From assembly GCA_012972835.1 (NCBI GenBank), contig JABDHK010000047.1, positions 1-34,154 on the forward strand: a stretch of DNA of 34,154 bases. Direction: 5' to 3'. The notes beneath the pieces are model-generated. The model was not told the DNA's origin and did not search any database. It saw only the letters and a list, made by a program, of their open reading frames with translations. Numbering within the stretch: position 1 is the first letter of the stretch; the number at the start of each line of letters is the position of its first letter. The position numbers and the translations under genes were made by a program. This document shows, piece by piece, positions 1-9,216 of this stretch. This DNA is from Chlorobiaceae bacterium (GTDB lineage Bacteria; Bacteroidota; Chlorobiia; Chlorobiales; Chlorobiaceae).

Positions 1-1241
1 CGGGTCAGAAGATTGATGATGGTGGTTTTTCCGGCACCTGTCGGGCCAACCAAAGCAATGGTTTTGCCAGGTGCAGCATCGAATGTCATATCTTTGACCA
101 CAGACATACCCTTCTGATAGCCAAAATCCACATGATCGAAACGTATTGTTCCGGGAATAGTTGATGGTAGTGTTTCAACGGTTGTATCAACTTCCGATGG
201 GATATCAAGAATTTCAAATATTCTTTCGCTCCCTGCAAGCGCTGCCTGAATGATGTTATACATATTCGCAAGCTGGCGAAGGGGCTGAATAAAATTCTGT
301 CCATAGATAATAAATGTTGCAATAACCCCGACAGTAACCATGCCTTTGAGTGCTATCCATCCACCAACGAAAGCAATAACAATGACAAAAAGGTTCCCAA
401 GAACGTTAGTTAACGGCATGAGCATCATTGCGTAACTGTTAGCATAGACTGCAGCCTTAAAAACCTTATCATTCTGACTGTGAAACCGCTCAATCACCTC
501 TTCATTACGCCTGAATGCCTTGATCACTTTCAGACCACTGATAGACTCTTCCATGACACCATACATTTCACCAAGCTGTTTTTGAAGCTCACGGAACCCT
601 TTGCGTGTATTACGTGCAATAAACTGAGTAAACCAGAACATGACTGGAATAACAAGCAGTGCGCTTAAAGCCAGCCAGAAGTTCAGCAGAAACATAGCCA
701 CCATGATGCCAATCAAAGAAAGAACACTGGCAACCAGGGAGGTAACATTCTGGGAGATCGCCTGATTGATTGCATCAGTATCGTTCGTCAGCCTGCTCAT
801 CAAACTCCCCGGCGAATTATGATCAAAATAACTGACAGGTAAGGTTTGTATGTGCGTAAAGAGATCTCCGCTCAACTGCCTGAGTGCAGTTTGAGAGACC
901 TTTGCCATAATCCAGCCCGAAATCAACTGAAACAGGTTACAGATCAGATACACCAAAAGCATCAGCAACGCTATTCTTTCAAGCCCTGCAATATCTTTTT
1001 TGACCATGAAGCGATCTATTGCAAGCCCGATAAGGTAAGGTCCGGTCAAGCCGAGCAGAGAATAGAGAACCACTAACAAGGCAACTCCGATCAATTTCGA
1101 TCTGAAAGGAGAGAGATATCGAAGCAATCGATGAACAGCGGCAGTTGAGTTTTTCGGCTTTTCAATTCTTCCGGGTTGAACGGCATTACCGATCCCTATA
1201 TGTTTGTGGTTGTCTTGCCCATTAGTCTGGTAACGACTCAT
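1..1241 (-). CDS. ABC exporter half-transporter (canonical partner), 3' part missing
   Basis: This is the catalytically normal half of a probable heterodimeric type IV ABC exporter (fused membrane plus nucleotide-binding domain) in the inner membrane. The ORF starts with MSRYQTNGQDN and has a long hydrophilic N-terminus. About six hydrophobic segments follow, with the family pattern FDHNSPGSLMSRLTNDTDAI in the coupling region. The reading frame leaves the window just after Walker A (GPTGAGKTT), so the signature, Walker B and H-loop are not visible. The ATG overlaps the stop of the upstream exporter gene as ATGA, which implies translational coupling and co-assembly. It strongly resembles the exporter ending at 27032 and has the same position within its pair. 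The substrate is unknown. It is the last visible gene of the transcript that starts at the porin. Confidence 0.9.
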   Translation of the reverse strand, partial: MSRYQTNGQDNHKHIGIGNAVQPGRIEKPKNSTAAVHRLLRYLSPFRSKLIGVALLVVLYSLLGLTGPYLIGLAIDRFMVKKDIAGLERIALLMLLVYLICNLFQLISGWIMAKVSQTALRQLSGDLFTHIQTLPVSYFDHNSPGSLMSRLTNDTDAINQAISQNVTSLVASVLSLIGIMVAMFLLNFWLALSALLVIPVMFWFTQFIARNTRKGFRELQKQLGEMYGVMEESISGLKVIKAFRRNEEVIERFHSQNDKVFKAAVYANSYAMMLMPLTNVLGNLFVIVIAFVGGWIALKGMVTVGVIATFIIYGQNFIQPLRQLANMYNIIQAALAGSERIFEILDIPSEVDTTVETLPSTIPGTIRFDHVDFGYQKGMSVVKDMTFDAAPGKTIALVGPTGAGKTTIINLLT

Positions 1242-3019
1242 GATAACACCTCTCTCGTCAATAACGCACTGACGTTATCGGATGACGTATCACAACCCAA
1301 CTGTGAATCGTAAATTTCGCGGTATACTTTACAACTCTCGATAAGCAGAGCATGTCGGCCTTCTCCAACAATGCGACCTTTGTCAAGCACCATGATCTTG
1401 TCGGCGTTCAGTACAGAACTTATGCGCTGAGCGACAACAATCATTGTGCATTTTCTACTATTGGAATGCAGTGCATCCTGTATTTTAGTTTCAGTGTCAA
1501 TATCAACCGCGCTTGTGCTATCATCAAAAATCAAAATTTTACGGAATGCAAGCAACGCCCGAGCAATTGCAATACGCTGTTTTTGACCTCCAGAAAGATT
1601 TACACCACGTTCTTCAACTCTGGTATCGTATCCATGCTGCAAGTCGAAAATAAACTCATGAGCCTGGGCAGCTTTTGCTGATTCAATCACTTGTTCATGA
1701 CTTGCATTGGGTACGCCATATCTAATATTGTCAAGGATAGTACCTGAAAACAGAATAGTTTCCTGGGGAACAATTGAAATTTTACGAAGCAGGGAGTCCT
1801 GTGTTACCTCTCTGATATCAATCCCATCAATCAGAATCCTGCCTGAAGAAACATCATAAAACCGTGGAATGAGGTTAACCAGCGTGGACTTACCTGCTCC
1901 TGTTGCACCGAGAATGGCGAGAGTTTTCAACGGTTCAACGACAAAACTGATATCATCCAGAAGAAGAGCATCGGTTGCATTTCTATAACGGAAAGAAACA
2001 TTTTCGAAAACAATTCTTCCCGGCGTATGTTCGTTCATATCTTTTGCAACAGCATCGTCCTGAATATCCGGAATAATATCAAGCACTTCAACGACGCGCT
2101 TTGATGATGCGATACCGGCGGCCCAAACATTGGTCAAATTTGCCATAAAGATCATTGGAGCCATGGTTGTAAGCAAATAATTCGTAAACGCTACAACCTG
2201 CCCAATCGTAAGCTCGCCACGAATAGCATTGAACCCACCAACCCAGATCACGAGAACCATACCAGTGTTAATACACATCGTCAACATCGGCGGCATACTG
2301 GCCATAAATTTCATAACGCTGATAGAGTCACTTGTAAACGCCTGATTAGCCTTATTAAACCGCAAGAACTCAAAGTCCGCCCTTACAAAAGCCTTGATCA
2401 ACCGAATACCTGCAATATTTTCCTGCAACACTGTATTGAGGCGATCGAGCTGCTGCTGGACAGAACGCCACAAGGGCTCCATTTTCACCACAAAAAATAT
2501 TATAACCACAGAGGTTATTAGAAGTAACGGAAGCATAGCGAGTGTGAGAGCAATACTTGTTCTAATCATCAGAACAAGACTGCCGATCAACAGTAAAAAG
2601 GAGCGTGTACCAATCCTCAACGAAAACTGAGCAACACGCTGCACAGCTGAAATATCACTGGAAAGACGAACCATAAGCTGGCCAGTATTAAGGCGGTCAA
2701 TATTGCCGAAAGAAAAGGATTGCATTTTCAGAAACAACGCTTCACGAATATCACGAGCCACACTTTCACCGATTCTAACCGATAAAATATGTGAACTGAC
2801 CGCAAAAAGAACACTAATCAAGGTAATGCCAAGCATAAGCATCCCTGTATTAATAACCACCTGCAGGTTGTGCTGGTGGATGCCCTGATCGATGATTTTC
2901 TGAACTAAACGGGGAATTGAGAGATCCATACCCACAACTGCAGTAAGCAACACAAGAGAGGCTAACGATTGTTTCCAATAAGGTTTTACGTAAGCACTAA
3001 GTCTGAAAATATTCTCCAT
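1238..3019 (-). CDS. ABC exporter half-transporter (degenerate-site partner)
   Basis: This 593-aa inner-membrane ABC exporter half has an N-terminal six-helix domain and a C-terminal ATPase domain. Walker A (GATGAGKST) is near residues 371-379 and LSGGQ near 475-479. The Walker B region reads ILIFDDSTS, with Asp where the catalytic Glu normally stands. The H-loop reads AQRISS, with Gln replacing the switch His. These changes mark the degenerate site of heterodimeric exporters such as TM287/288, and the downstream ATGA-overlapping gene would supply the normal site. I start at the ATG of MENIFRL, because the possible 34-codon upstream extension crosses a nine-base C tract, is not family-like and would lie outside the usual N-terminus. 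The gene follows the importer ATPase after about 190 bp. Substrate unknown; it may remove a product of the neighbouring enzymes. Confidence 0.9.
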   Translation of the reverse strand: MENIFRLSAYVKPYWKQSLASLVLLTAVVGMDLSIPRLVQKIIDQGIHQHNLQVVINTGMLMLGITLISVLFAVSSHILSVRIGESVARDIREALFLKMQSFSFGNIDRLNTGQLMVRLSSDISAVQRVAQFSLRIGTRSFLLLIGSLVLMIRTSIALTLAMLPLLLITSVVIIFFVVKMEPLWRSVQQQLDRLNTVLQENIAGIRLIKAFVRADFEFLRFNKANQAFTSDSISVMKFMASMPPMLTMCINTGMVLVIWVGGFNAIRGELTIGQVVAFTNYLLTTMAPMIFMANLTNVWAAGIASSKRVVEVLDIIPDIQDDAVAKDMNEHTPGRIVFENVSFRYRNATDALLLDDISFVVEPLKTLAILGATGAGKSTLVNLIPRFYDVSSGRILIDGIDIREVTQDSLLRKISIVPQETILFSGTILDNIRYGVPNASHEQVIESAKAAQAHEFIFDLQHGYDTRVEERGVNLSGGQKQRIAIARALLAFRKILIFDDSTSAVDIDTETKIQDALHSNSRKCTMIVVAQRISSVLNADKIMVLDKGRIVGEGRHALLIESCKVYREIYDSQLGCDTSSDNVSALLTREVLS

Positions 3020-3206
3020 ACCTCTCGTATTCCAGATGGTTATCAATGAATAAGCAGCAACAAGGATATGTAAGTGACGACGCCCCCCCCCACAGTAAAA
3101 TAGTGCAGGGTATTTGATCAATTGTATCGTCAGGGTTACGAAATAATGCTTCAGGAATTTACCCTCAGCAAGTAATGATGTGCTTTGCAGATTTCATGGC
3201 GTAATG

Positions 3207-3986
3207 TCAAATAGCATAAGCAAAGGGATATTCCGTTCCAAGATGGAACTCTTTCAATATCTCTGCTTTTATCTGCATGAACTCACTACTTGCCCTGTCG
3301 CGAGGCCTTGATGATGGCACGTCAATTATTTTTTTGATAACTCCTGGACGGGAAGACATTATAACCACTTTGTCACTCAGGTATATCGCTTCATCTACAT
3401 CATGCGTAACCATGACCATGGTAATCTTTTCAAGAAGCCATAACCGCTCAAGTTCTTTTTGCATATGTATTCTGGTGAGAGCATCCAGCGATCCGAGAGG
3501 TTCGTCCAGCAGAAGTATTTCAGGTTTGTTCGCCAAAGCTCTGGCGATAGCAACCCGCTGGGCCATTCCTCCTGAAAGTTGAGAAGGATAAGCGCTCTCA
3601 AATCCGCTGAGACCAACCAGCTTAATATGTTCGTCTACAACAAGTTTCTTTGCCTTGCGGTTAAGCTTGTCGAGACCGAACGCAACATTCTCTTCAACCG
3701 TTAGCCAGGGAAGAAGCCGATGATCCTGAAATACAATTCCACGGTTTGACCCAGGGCCCTCTATCCGTTCACCATCCATCAAGGCTTCACCCTCATAATT
3801 TGTATCAAGACCTAACATGATGCGAAGCAGGGTTGTCTTTCCGCAACCACTGCCACCAATAATTGATATAAAAGCCCCTGCAGGAAATTTTATGTTGATA
3901 TTATTCAGTATCGGCAAAAGATTATTATCAACTTTAAAGCTTTTGCTGAGGTTTTTGATCTCAAGAGTACCTTTCTCGACTGACAT
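3207..3986 (-). CDS. NitT/TauT-type ABC importer ATPase
   Basis: This 259-aa cytoplasmic ATPase energises the two permeases encoded just upstream. Walker A (GGSGCGKTT) is near residues 43-51. The Q-loop region reads VFQDHRLLPWLTV, the signature is LSGGMAQRVAIARAL and Walker B with D-loop is LLLDEPLGSLD. These features and the length match the SsuB/TauB/NrtD family, which powers uptake of sulfonates, taurine, nitrate or similar small anions. The closely spaced order permease-permease-ATPase supports one import complex. The SsuA-like binding protein of the same transcript (9217-10242) is the likely substrate-delivery partner. The family cannot fix the substrate, and the ssu or tau symbols would overstate what is known. 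Confidence 0.92.
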   Translation of the reverse strand: MSVEKGTLEIKNLSKSFKVDNNLLPILNNINIKFPAGAFISIIGGSGCGKTTLLRIMLGLDTNYEGEALMDGERIEGPGSNRGIVFQDHRLLPWLTVEENVAFGLDKLNRKAKKLVVDEHIKLVGLSGFESAYPSQLSGGMAQRVAIARALANKPEILLLDEPLGSLDALTRIHMQKELERLWLLEKITMVMVTHDVDEAIYLSDKVVIMSSRPGVIKKIIDVPSSRPRDRASSEFMQIKAEILKEFHLGTEYPFAYAI

Positions 3987-4003
3987 TGTAATCTTCCTTG
4001 AAT

Positions 4004-4792
4004 TTAAGTTTCATTGCCAATCGCTCTTCCTCGATCAACGATTCTGGCGAACTTTTCGATTATTATCGTCATAACAAACCCAAGCAGCCCTACCGTTAAA
4101 ATTCCGGTAATAACCAATGGCATATTAAATCTTTGACGTCCCATCTGAATCTGTGTACCAATACCAAATTCTGTTTGTATGAATATTTCAGCTGCCATCA
4201 AAATCGCCCACGACATTCCAAGGCTTAGAGTCAAGCCAGTTATGATGGAAGGCAACGCAGCTGGCAGAATAATTCGCCTGATCAGTTTAAACCGATTGTA
4301 CCCATAGACGGAAGCAAGCTCAAGGTACTCCCTCGGCACACTCCGTACTCCATCAAAAGTATTGAGGGTTATCGGATAAAAGGCAGCAATGGATATAATC
4401 AGTATTCGAGGCAGTTCGGTCATTCCAAACCACATGACAATTAATGGAATCCAGCCTATCATAGGCACTTGTCGTACAGTATGAAAAGAGGGAGCAAAAA
4501 TCTTTTCTGCAGTTCTTGACAATCCCATAAGCAAGCCAAACAAAAAACCAGTTGACGAGCCAATCAAAAAACCAATCATGACCCGTTTTAAGCTGGCGCT
4601 GATATTGAGAAAGAACGTCTGTTCGGTCAAAAGAATCTGGAATGTCTTCAGAACCTTGTTTGGTGAGGGGACAACCGCTGAAGAGGCATACCCTGCAGAA
4701 GAGATAAATTGCCATACAAGGAGCAGCACAATGGGAAAAATAAAACTGCTGAGTCTGGCTTTAGTTTGCTTGATGATCAGCTTCTTCTTCAT
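4004..4792 (-). CDS. NitT/TauT-type ABC permease
   Basis: This 262-aa inner-membrane permease is of the SsuC/TauC/NrtB family. It has an N-terminal helix after a lysine-rich start, several further hydrophobic segments and the EAA-type cytoplasmic loop ELASVYGYNRFKLIRRIILP, which docks onto the ATPase. Its ATG overlaps the stop of the preceding permease gene by four bases (ATGA), so the two are probably made in equal amounts and form a heterodimeric channel. It is clearly paralogous to that neighbour but diverged. The ATPase follows 17 bp downstream. Substrate class is inferred as a small organic or inorganic anion from family membership only. Confidence 0.9.
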   Translation of the reverse strand: MKKKLIIKQTKARLSSFIFPIVLLLVWQFISSAGYASSAVVPSPNKVLKTFQILLTEQTFFLNISASLKRVMIGFLIGSSTGFLFGLLMGLSRTAEKIFAPSFHTVRQVPMIGWIPLIVMWFGMTELPRILIISIAAFYPITLNTFDGVRSVPREYLELASVYGYNRFKLIRRIILPAALPSIITGLTLSLGMSWAILMAAEIFIQTEFGIGTQIQMGRQRFNMPLVITGILTVGLLGFVMTIIIEKFARIVDRGRAIGNET

Positions 4793-5583
4793 AATGTTCT
4801 CCCGTCAAAGGCTATTCGCCAGCTTAACAACCGTTTTTCGATGATGAGCAGCAATGAATTCATGACAAGACCGATAGCTCCAATAACTATCAGTCCGACC
4901 ATAACAATATCTATCTGGAACAACTGTCGACCCCAGGTCATCATATAACCAAGCCCTGCATCAGCACCAAAAAGCTCAGCTCCAACAACAAACATCCAGG
5001 ACAACCCGAGGCTGAGACGAATACCAGTAATAATTGAAGGTAAAGCGCTCGGAATGACAACCTTTGTCAAATAACTAAACCTTCTGTAATCGAACACCCA
5101 GGCTAATTCCTGATATTTTTTAGGCACACCACTTACCCCTTGATAGGTATTAAAAAGCATTGGGTAAAACGCTCCGATGGCTACAAACACAACTTTTGCA
5201 AGTTCATCAATACCAAACAACAATATGATCAAAGGCATCCATGCAAACTCCGGAACCTGCTGGAGTGCCTTTATCAATGGCTTCAAAACTCTATTCATAA
5301 AGGGCGACAACCCAGTTACAACTCCGAGTATGAACCCTAAAGAGCCTCCAACAAGAAAACCTGTTATGACTCTTTGCAGGCTGGCAAGAATATTATTTGT
5401 CAAGTCACCTGAACTGGCCAATTCAATAAAGGTGCTGACCAACGTTAAAGGAGGGATCAGAATAAGTTCTGAAAATAAATGCAAAGAGAGTACACTCTGC
5501 CATAGGGTCAGCACCAGAAGAGGAACAATGAGTGCCAAAAGTTTATCCCTCAACGCAAACCGGTGTAAAAGATTTTTGATCAT
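4789..5583 (-). CDS. NitT/TauT-type ABC permease
   Basis: This 264-aa inner-membrane permease is the first of two adjacent, paralogous permeases. It has the expected N-terminal helix, a core of about five more helices and the EAA loop ELAWVFDYRRFSYLTKVVIP followed by SALPSIITG. Most SsuC/TauC systems use a homodimer, so two coupled, diverged permease genes suggest a heterodimeric channel. It follows the 462-aa HAD/BCR-like enzyme gene after about 115 bp in the same direction. That links uptake with enzymatic processing in one transcript. The gap to the upstream gene shows no strong hairpin that I can see. Confidence 0.9.
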   Translation of the reverse strand: MIKNLLHRFALRDKLLALIVPLLVLTLWQSVLSLHLFSELILIPPLTLVSTFIELASSGDLTNNILASLQRVITGFLVGGSLGFILGVVTGLSPFMNRVLKPLIKALQQVPEFAWMPLIILLFGIDELAKVVFVAIGAFYPMLFNTYQGVSGVPKKYQELAWVFDYRRFSYLTKVVIPSALPSIITGIRLSLGLSWMFVVGAELFGADAGLGYMMTWGRQLFQIDIVMVGLIVIGAIGLVMNSLLLIIEKRLLSWRIAFDGRTL

Positions 5584-5699
5584 TGCCTTAAGCCTTAAAT
5601 AACCGGATTTTAATTTCTAAATAATTTCATGTCACTTTGGAAGCTATAGCCTGGAAGAACCCTCTTAGAGTGTCTTCCCTGCTATGTTTACTAACTGAG

Positions 5700-7088
5700 C
5701 TACACCATTTCTATAAATGCCTCAACGCGGTTCGTTGACTGTTCAGTAGCCTCTGATCTTCCTAATTCCCCGACTTCAACAAATGTTGTCACCACACCAG
5801 CTTTCTCTTTGACGATATCTGAAATCATGCGCGCTACTCCACTCTGGTAGTTGCATCCCCACTGGTACATGAAAATAACACCGTCTGCACGCGAACGCTT
5901 TACCTGATCCGCTGTCCATTCAGCCCTTTTCTCTGTGCGCTGTTCATAGGGATAAGCCAGCATTGATTTGGCAATATTGAGATAAGGATCACCCTCTTCT
6001 TCAACAGGCACTGAAATGCAGCTCCAACTGTCATCACGTCCAACAAAAATGGCTCCTGCTGTCTGGGCATGATGAGCATTCGGACCAACGCAAGAGCCAC
6101 AGATATAAAGACGCTTGGCATGATCAGGAACACCAAAGCCTTTGACGTTATTGCGTACCCGCTCTTCAATCTCAATTTTGCTCTGTTCGAGCAGATCGAC
6201 TGCCGCAACAGGGTCACCGACGAAATCATTGGCAAGAAATGCAATGCCAAAAAAGTCTGTACTGTTCGTAGGCGGATTTTCGGCATCCCACCAAAGTTCG
6301 GCAATTTCGGTAGCAATCCTGCGTCCCCGGTTCTCCAGTTTAATTTCATTAAAAATCACCTCATCAGTGATTGTTCTGCCGGAAAGCGCCGCAATCTTTG
6401 CAATAAGTTCACGCAATTCGGTCGCAATGTACTCTGCCGCCCATGGCTTGTTTTCATGATCGACAGGATAATCAACAAGGTATCGAGGAATATCATGTTC
6501 TCTGTTACGATGGGTTTCAACCAGAAATGACATATCCGAACAGCGAAGGCAGAGAAAGGGCGCGATAAGGTCTATTGGCACCACTTTATTATCAATGGCA
6601 GCATGTGCTGCAATCTGATTGCAGGCATCAATACTGATTTTGCGCCTTCCTGATTCCAGAATATTGAGCCCCAGTGTTTCTGATTGACGAAGCGAAAGTC
6701 CTTCATGCATATTACGAGCCCATTGCATGACTAATCCCGGCCTCACAGGAATCCCTCCTGCAGCATAATAAGCATCCATGGCCTGACCTCCCTGAACAAG
6801 AACCGTGGGCGTACCAGCCGCATGCTCTTTCATTACCCTATCTTTCAACGTAAGCGTCAAATACCCCCTTTTAATACCCGATAAAAAATGTACGTCATCT
6901 GAAAAACGCCCCATGTTATTGGCCCCTGCATCAAAAGCGTACGGAAATCGCTTAGGTGCCTCTTTAGTCATAAACTCCCAGATCTCGGCAGAACTGACCG
7001 TGGTGCCATCCTTGAACTTCAGGCCGGGTGTTGCTATAAATTTTTCTTTTATCGATTCAGGATATGAGAATGGTGCAGTGATTGCCAT
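5700..7088 (-). CDS. HAD/BCR-like iron-sulfur subunit (462 aa)
   Basis: This 462-aa protein belongs to the 2-hydroxyacyl-CoA dehydratase / benzoyl-CoA reductase superfamily, whose members hold low-potential iron-sulfur clusters and receive electrons from an ATP-hydrolysing activase. Cysteines lie at 156, 180, 183, 330, 333, 357 and 412. Those in LRCSD (183), GSCVG (333) and WGCNYQ (412) fall in the best conserved blocks and are the likely cluster ligands. The C-terminus has the family block ending NRVEAFIEMV. It follows a 392-aa partner and the activase, the usual complement of such enzymes. It is the most diverged of four long paralogs in the window and has two extra cysteines (180, 330). 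The substrate is unknown. Dehydration, ring reduction and reductive C-S cleavage cannot be told apart from sequence. Confidence 0.88.
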   Translation of the reverse strand: MAITAPFSYPESIKEKFIATPGLKFKDGTTVSSAEIWEFMTKEAPKRFPYAFDAGANNMGRFSDDVHFLSGIKRGYLTLTLKDRVMKEHAAGTPTVLVQGGQAMDAYYAAGGIPVRPGLVMQWARNMHEGLSLRQSETLGLNILESGRRKISIDACNQIAAHAAIDNKVVPIDLIAPFLCLRCSDMSFLVETHRNREHDIPRYLVDYPVDHENKPWAAEYIATELRELIAKIAALSGRTITDEVIFNEIKLENRGRRIATEIAELWWDAENPPTNSTDFFGIAFLANDFVGDPVAAVDLLEQSKIEIEERVRNNVKGFGVPDHAKRLYICGSCVGPNAHHAQTAGAIFVGRDDSWSCISVPVEEEGDPYLNIAKSMLAYPYEQRTEKRAEWTADQVKRSRADGVIFMYQWGCNYQSGVARMISDIVKEKAGVVTTFVEVGELGRSEATEQSTNRVEAFIEMV

Positions 7089-7108
7089 AATATTTCTCTC
7101 AGTTATAT

Positions 7109-8287
7109 TTATACAAGTTCGGCAATTTCTTTTTTGCTCTTGATCATTTCAATAAACGCTTCGACCCTTGTGCGAATGGCTTCAAAATCTGATCCTGAGT
7201 ATTCTGTATGAATCTCCAGAAATGGAATATTGCCAAGAACATCCTTGGTTTCTCCGGCTTTAAAGGTAAAGGCATCGCAATAGCGAAGCGTGTGATAGAC
7301 CACACCATCCGCCTTAAACTCTTTTATCTGATGTTTCAAATTTGCAAGCCTGCCGTCACTTTTAAGATCGAGATATGGTAAAGAACCATGCGGTACCCTA
7401 TCGATATAGGCATCAGCCACGCCATAGGGTGTTGGCTCTTTTATGTTCAGGTTTAGGAAGAAATTAAGTCCCGACCACAAGTCATCGCCAACTATCCTGC
7501 CACCTAATTGCTCTATGATATCAATAAGCTTTGTATCACCAGGCGGAATAAGACTGCCAGAAAGGAATATCCTCGCTTCAACCTCCCGAGTTCCGCTTTC
7601 TTCAGAAAGATTCGCTTCAACTTCCTGAATGAGTTCCTGTAACAGTTCCAGATACCTCTCCCTGTCAAGGTTATAACCAGCATTGATAACACTGGCAACC
7701 TGGCGCCAACTCAACAAACTATTATCAAGACTTTGATAACGGTAAAGAGTCTTGATCGCTTCCCTGATTCCGTCATAGATCTTTATTGCCTCCTCCAGCC
7801 TCGACTGTTCCAGACTAACTCCGGCAAAGAGTTCAAGTTTCTTGGTAAAAAACTCAACTTCTTTCCGGAAATATTCATGACCCTCTTTTGTGGCAAAATT
7901 TCTTGGGACTCCCAAAACAACTGTGTTATAGTCAAAATAGAAGTTGATGAGTTCTTCCAGTCGATAGAGCTGAATGCAGGTTGCGTCAATAGCTACAAGA
8001 TCAAGCTGCTTTATGTATGGATCTGTTTTCTCTGCAAACTGGCCCAGTACCTGACGAACAAAAACACAATTCTTTGTGGAAATATGTCTCGCTCCTACCT
8101 CTACCAGCCTTCCGTCGCCTCCCTGCCCTATTCTGATCGGAATCAAGCCAAGTGCATAGATGATCTCTTCAGGAATGTTATAGGCTAACCAGCCAACTAT
8201 CTTCTTCCCTTGTTTTCGCAGTTGCTCAAGCTCAGCAGGACGGCTTTCGAGGGCTGCCGTAATCTTTTCAAGTGTTTTTAGGCCCAT
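7109..8287 (-). CDS. HAD/BCR-like iron-sulfur subunit (HgdB/BcrB type, 392 aa)
   Basis: This 392-aa protein is a D-component-like subunit of the HgdB/FldC/BcrB family. The N-terminus carries the hallmark GWLAYNIPEEIIYALGLIP, in which substrate-pocket residues lie. It contains only three cysteines, C74 (KNCVF), C104 (DATCIQ) and C337 (LRYCDAF). All three match family positions that bind one [4Fe-4S] cluster. The C-terminus has the EIHTEYSGSDFEAIRTRVEA block. A good Shine-Dalgarno (AAGGAGG) precedes the ATG, and the gene overlaps the activase by 10 bp. Together with the 462-aa protein it should form the heterodimer that the activase reduces. Its homolog in the neighbouring operon is at 12332-13525. 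The true substrate, and whether CoA is involved, is not evident. Confidence 0.9.
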   Translation of the reverse strand: MGLKTLEKITAALESRPAELEQLRKQGKKIVGWLAYNIPEEIIYALGLIPIRIGQGGDGRLVEVGARHISTKNCVFVRQVLGQFAEKTDPYIKQLDLVAIDATCIQLYRLEELINFYFDYNTVVLGVPRNFATKEGHEYFRKEVEFFTKKLELFAGVSLEQSRLEEAIKIYDGIREAIKTLYRYQSLDNSLLSWRQVASVINAGYNLDRERYLELLQELIQEVEANLSEESGTREVEARIFLSGSLIPPGDTKLIDIIEQLGGRIVGDDLWSGLNFFLNLNIKEPTPYGVADAYIDRVPHGSLPYLDLKSDGRLANLKHQIKEFKADGVVYHTLRYCDAFTFKAGETKDVLGNIPFLEIHTEYSGSDFEAIRTRVEAFIEMIKSKKEIAELV

Positions 8288-9087
8288 AGTCCCTCCTTCC
8301 TGGCGAAGTTACGGGCAATAACAGCCGCACCAAGAGCGCCGATAAGCTGTGGATCAATTTCCGGCTTGACAATGTTGACTTTTAGAGCCTGTTCAATTGC
8401 GGTTTTCATACCACTGTTCTTTGCCACTCCGCCTGAAAAAAACACATCGCTTTCAATACCTACTCTTGAAAACAATCCTGCAATACGATTAGCTATAGAG
8501 TGGTGTATCCCGTTCAGAATATTTTCAGGTCTTTCACCTCTCGCTACCAGAGAGATTGTTTCAGACTCTGCAAAAACTGTGCAGGTGCTGCTCATCGGCA
8601 CAGTATCGGTTGCCGACAGAGCGATGGATCCAAGATCCTCAAGCTTTACCTTAAAAACGCCGGCCATCACTTCAAGAAAACGTCCTGTACCTGCTGCGCA
8701 TTTATCATTCATAGCGAAATCAACTACCGATCCATCCGGATCTATCCGAATGGCTTTGCAATCCTGACCGCCCATATCAATGATCGTACGAACGGTAGGG
8801 TGCAGGTAGTTGGTACCTTTGGCATGGCAGGTAATTTCCGTAACGGCTTTGTTGGCATAAGGCGCAGAGACACGGCCGTAACCGGTTCCTACGATATAGA
8901 TCAGATCTTCCTTTTTTAGTCCGGCCGTTTCCAGAGCAAGGTTCAAGGCACTCAACCCGCTTTCAACAGAGTTGACTCCACTCGGCACCAGTCCGGTGGC
9001 AAATATTTCCCCATCTTTCAGAATCACTGATTTTGCTGCCAGCGAACCCACATCAACTCCAGCAAAATAATTTCCACTTATCGACAT
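8278..9087 (-). CDS. ATP-dependent activase of HAD/BCR enzymes (HgdC/BadF-BadG type)
   Basis: This 269-aa ASKHA-fold activase is a homodimer in its family. It carries one [4Fe-4S] cluster at the dimer interface and couples ATP hydrolysis to injection of a low-potential electron into the dehydratase/reductase. The phosphate loop GVDVGSLAAKSVIL is near the N-terminus. The two cluster cysteines are C130 (NDKCAAGTGRFLEVMA) and C169 (SSTCTVFAESE), equivalent to the known pair in HgdC. DMGGQDCKAIR and FSGGVAKN are further ATPase motifs. I use the ATG of MSISGN because GGAG lies six bases upstream; an in-frame TTG four codons earlier is less likely. The product is almost identical to that of 16484-17293, so the two activases may be interchangeable. 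Confidence 0.95.
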   Translation of the reverse strand: MSISGNYFAGVDVGSLAAKSVILKDGEIFATGLVPSGVNSVESGLSALNLALETAGLKKEDLIYIVGTGYGRVSAPYANKAVTEITCHAKGTNYLHPTVRTIIDMGGQDCKAIRIDPDGSVVDFAMNDKCAAGTGRFLEVMAGVFKVKLEDLGSIALSATDTVPMSSTCTVFAESETISLVARGERPENILNGIHHSIANRIAGLFSRVGIESDVFFSGGVAKNSGMKTAIEQALKVNIVKPEIDPQLIGALGAAVIARNFARKEGLWA

Positions 9088-9148
9088 CGCATGCTCCAAT
9101 TGTTAAAGATTGTTATTAAAGTGTAAAAGAGAAATTCTGTCACGCATT

Positions 9149-9179
9149 AAAAGGGCGATATGAGTGAGATCGCCCTTTT
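9149..9179 (-). terminator. Hairpin between binding-protein and activase genes (partial terminator)
   Basis: AAAAGGGCGAT (9149-9159) pairs perfectly with ATCGCCCTTTT (9169-9179) around a nine-base loop. Read on the minus strand the stem ends in four U, then AAUG, so termination is probably incomplete. On the plus strand the T-run is longer. It lies after the binding-protein stop and before the activase start, so it could make porin and binding-protein mRNA more abundant than enzyme mRNA. Confidence 0.7.
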
Positions 9180-9216
9180 TTGCTATGCTATTATAAAAGA
9201 GCCGCACTCCAACTCT

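Noticed and set aside
3020-3121. In-frame N-terminal extension of the exporter gene through a C9/G9 tract
   Set aside because: The extension has no family similarity. Starting at MENIFRL gives the normal N-terminus, and the homopolymer would make the frame unstable. Phase variation is conceivable, but nothing supports coding use of this stretch.
5700-8287. Assignment as benzoyl-CoA reductase or 2-hydroxyglutaryl-CoA dehydratase
   Set aside because: Family features fit, but no CoA ligase, CoA transferase or beta-oxidation gene is nearby and the importer context differs. I keep only the superfamily name.
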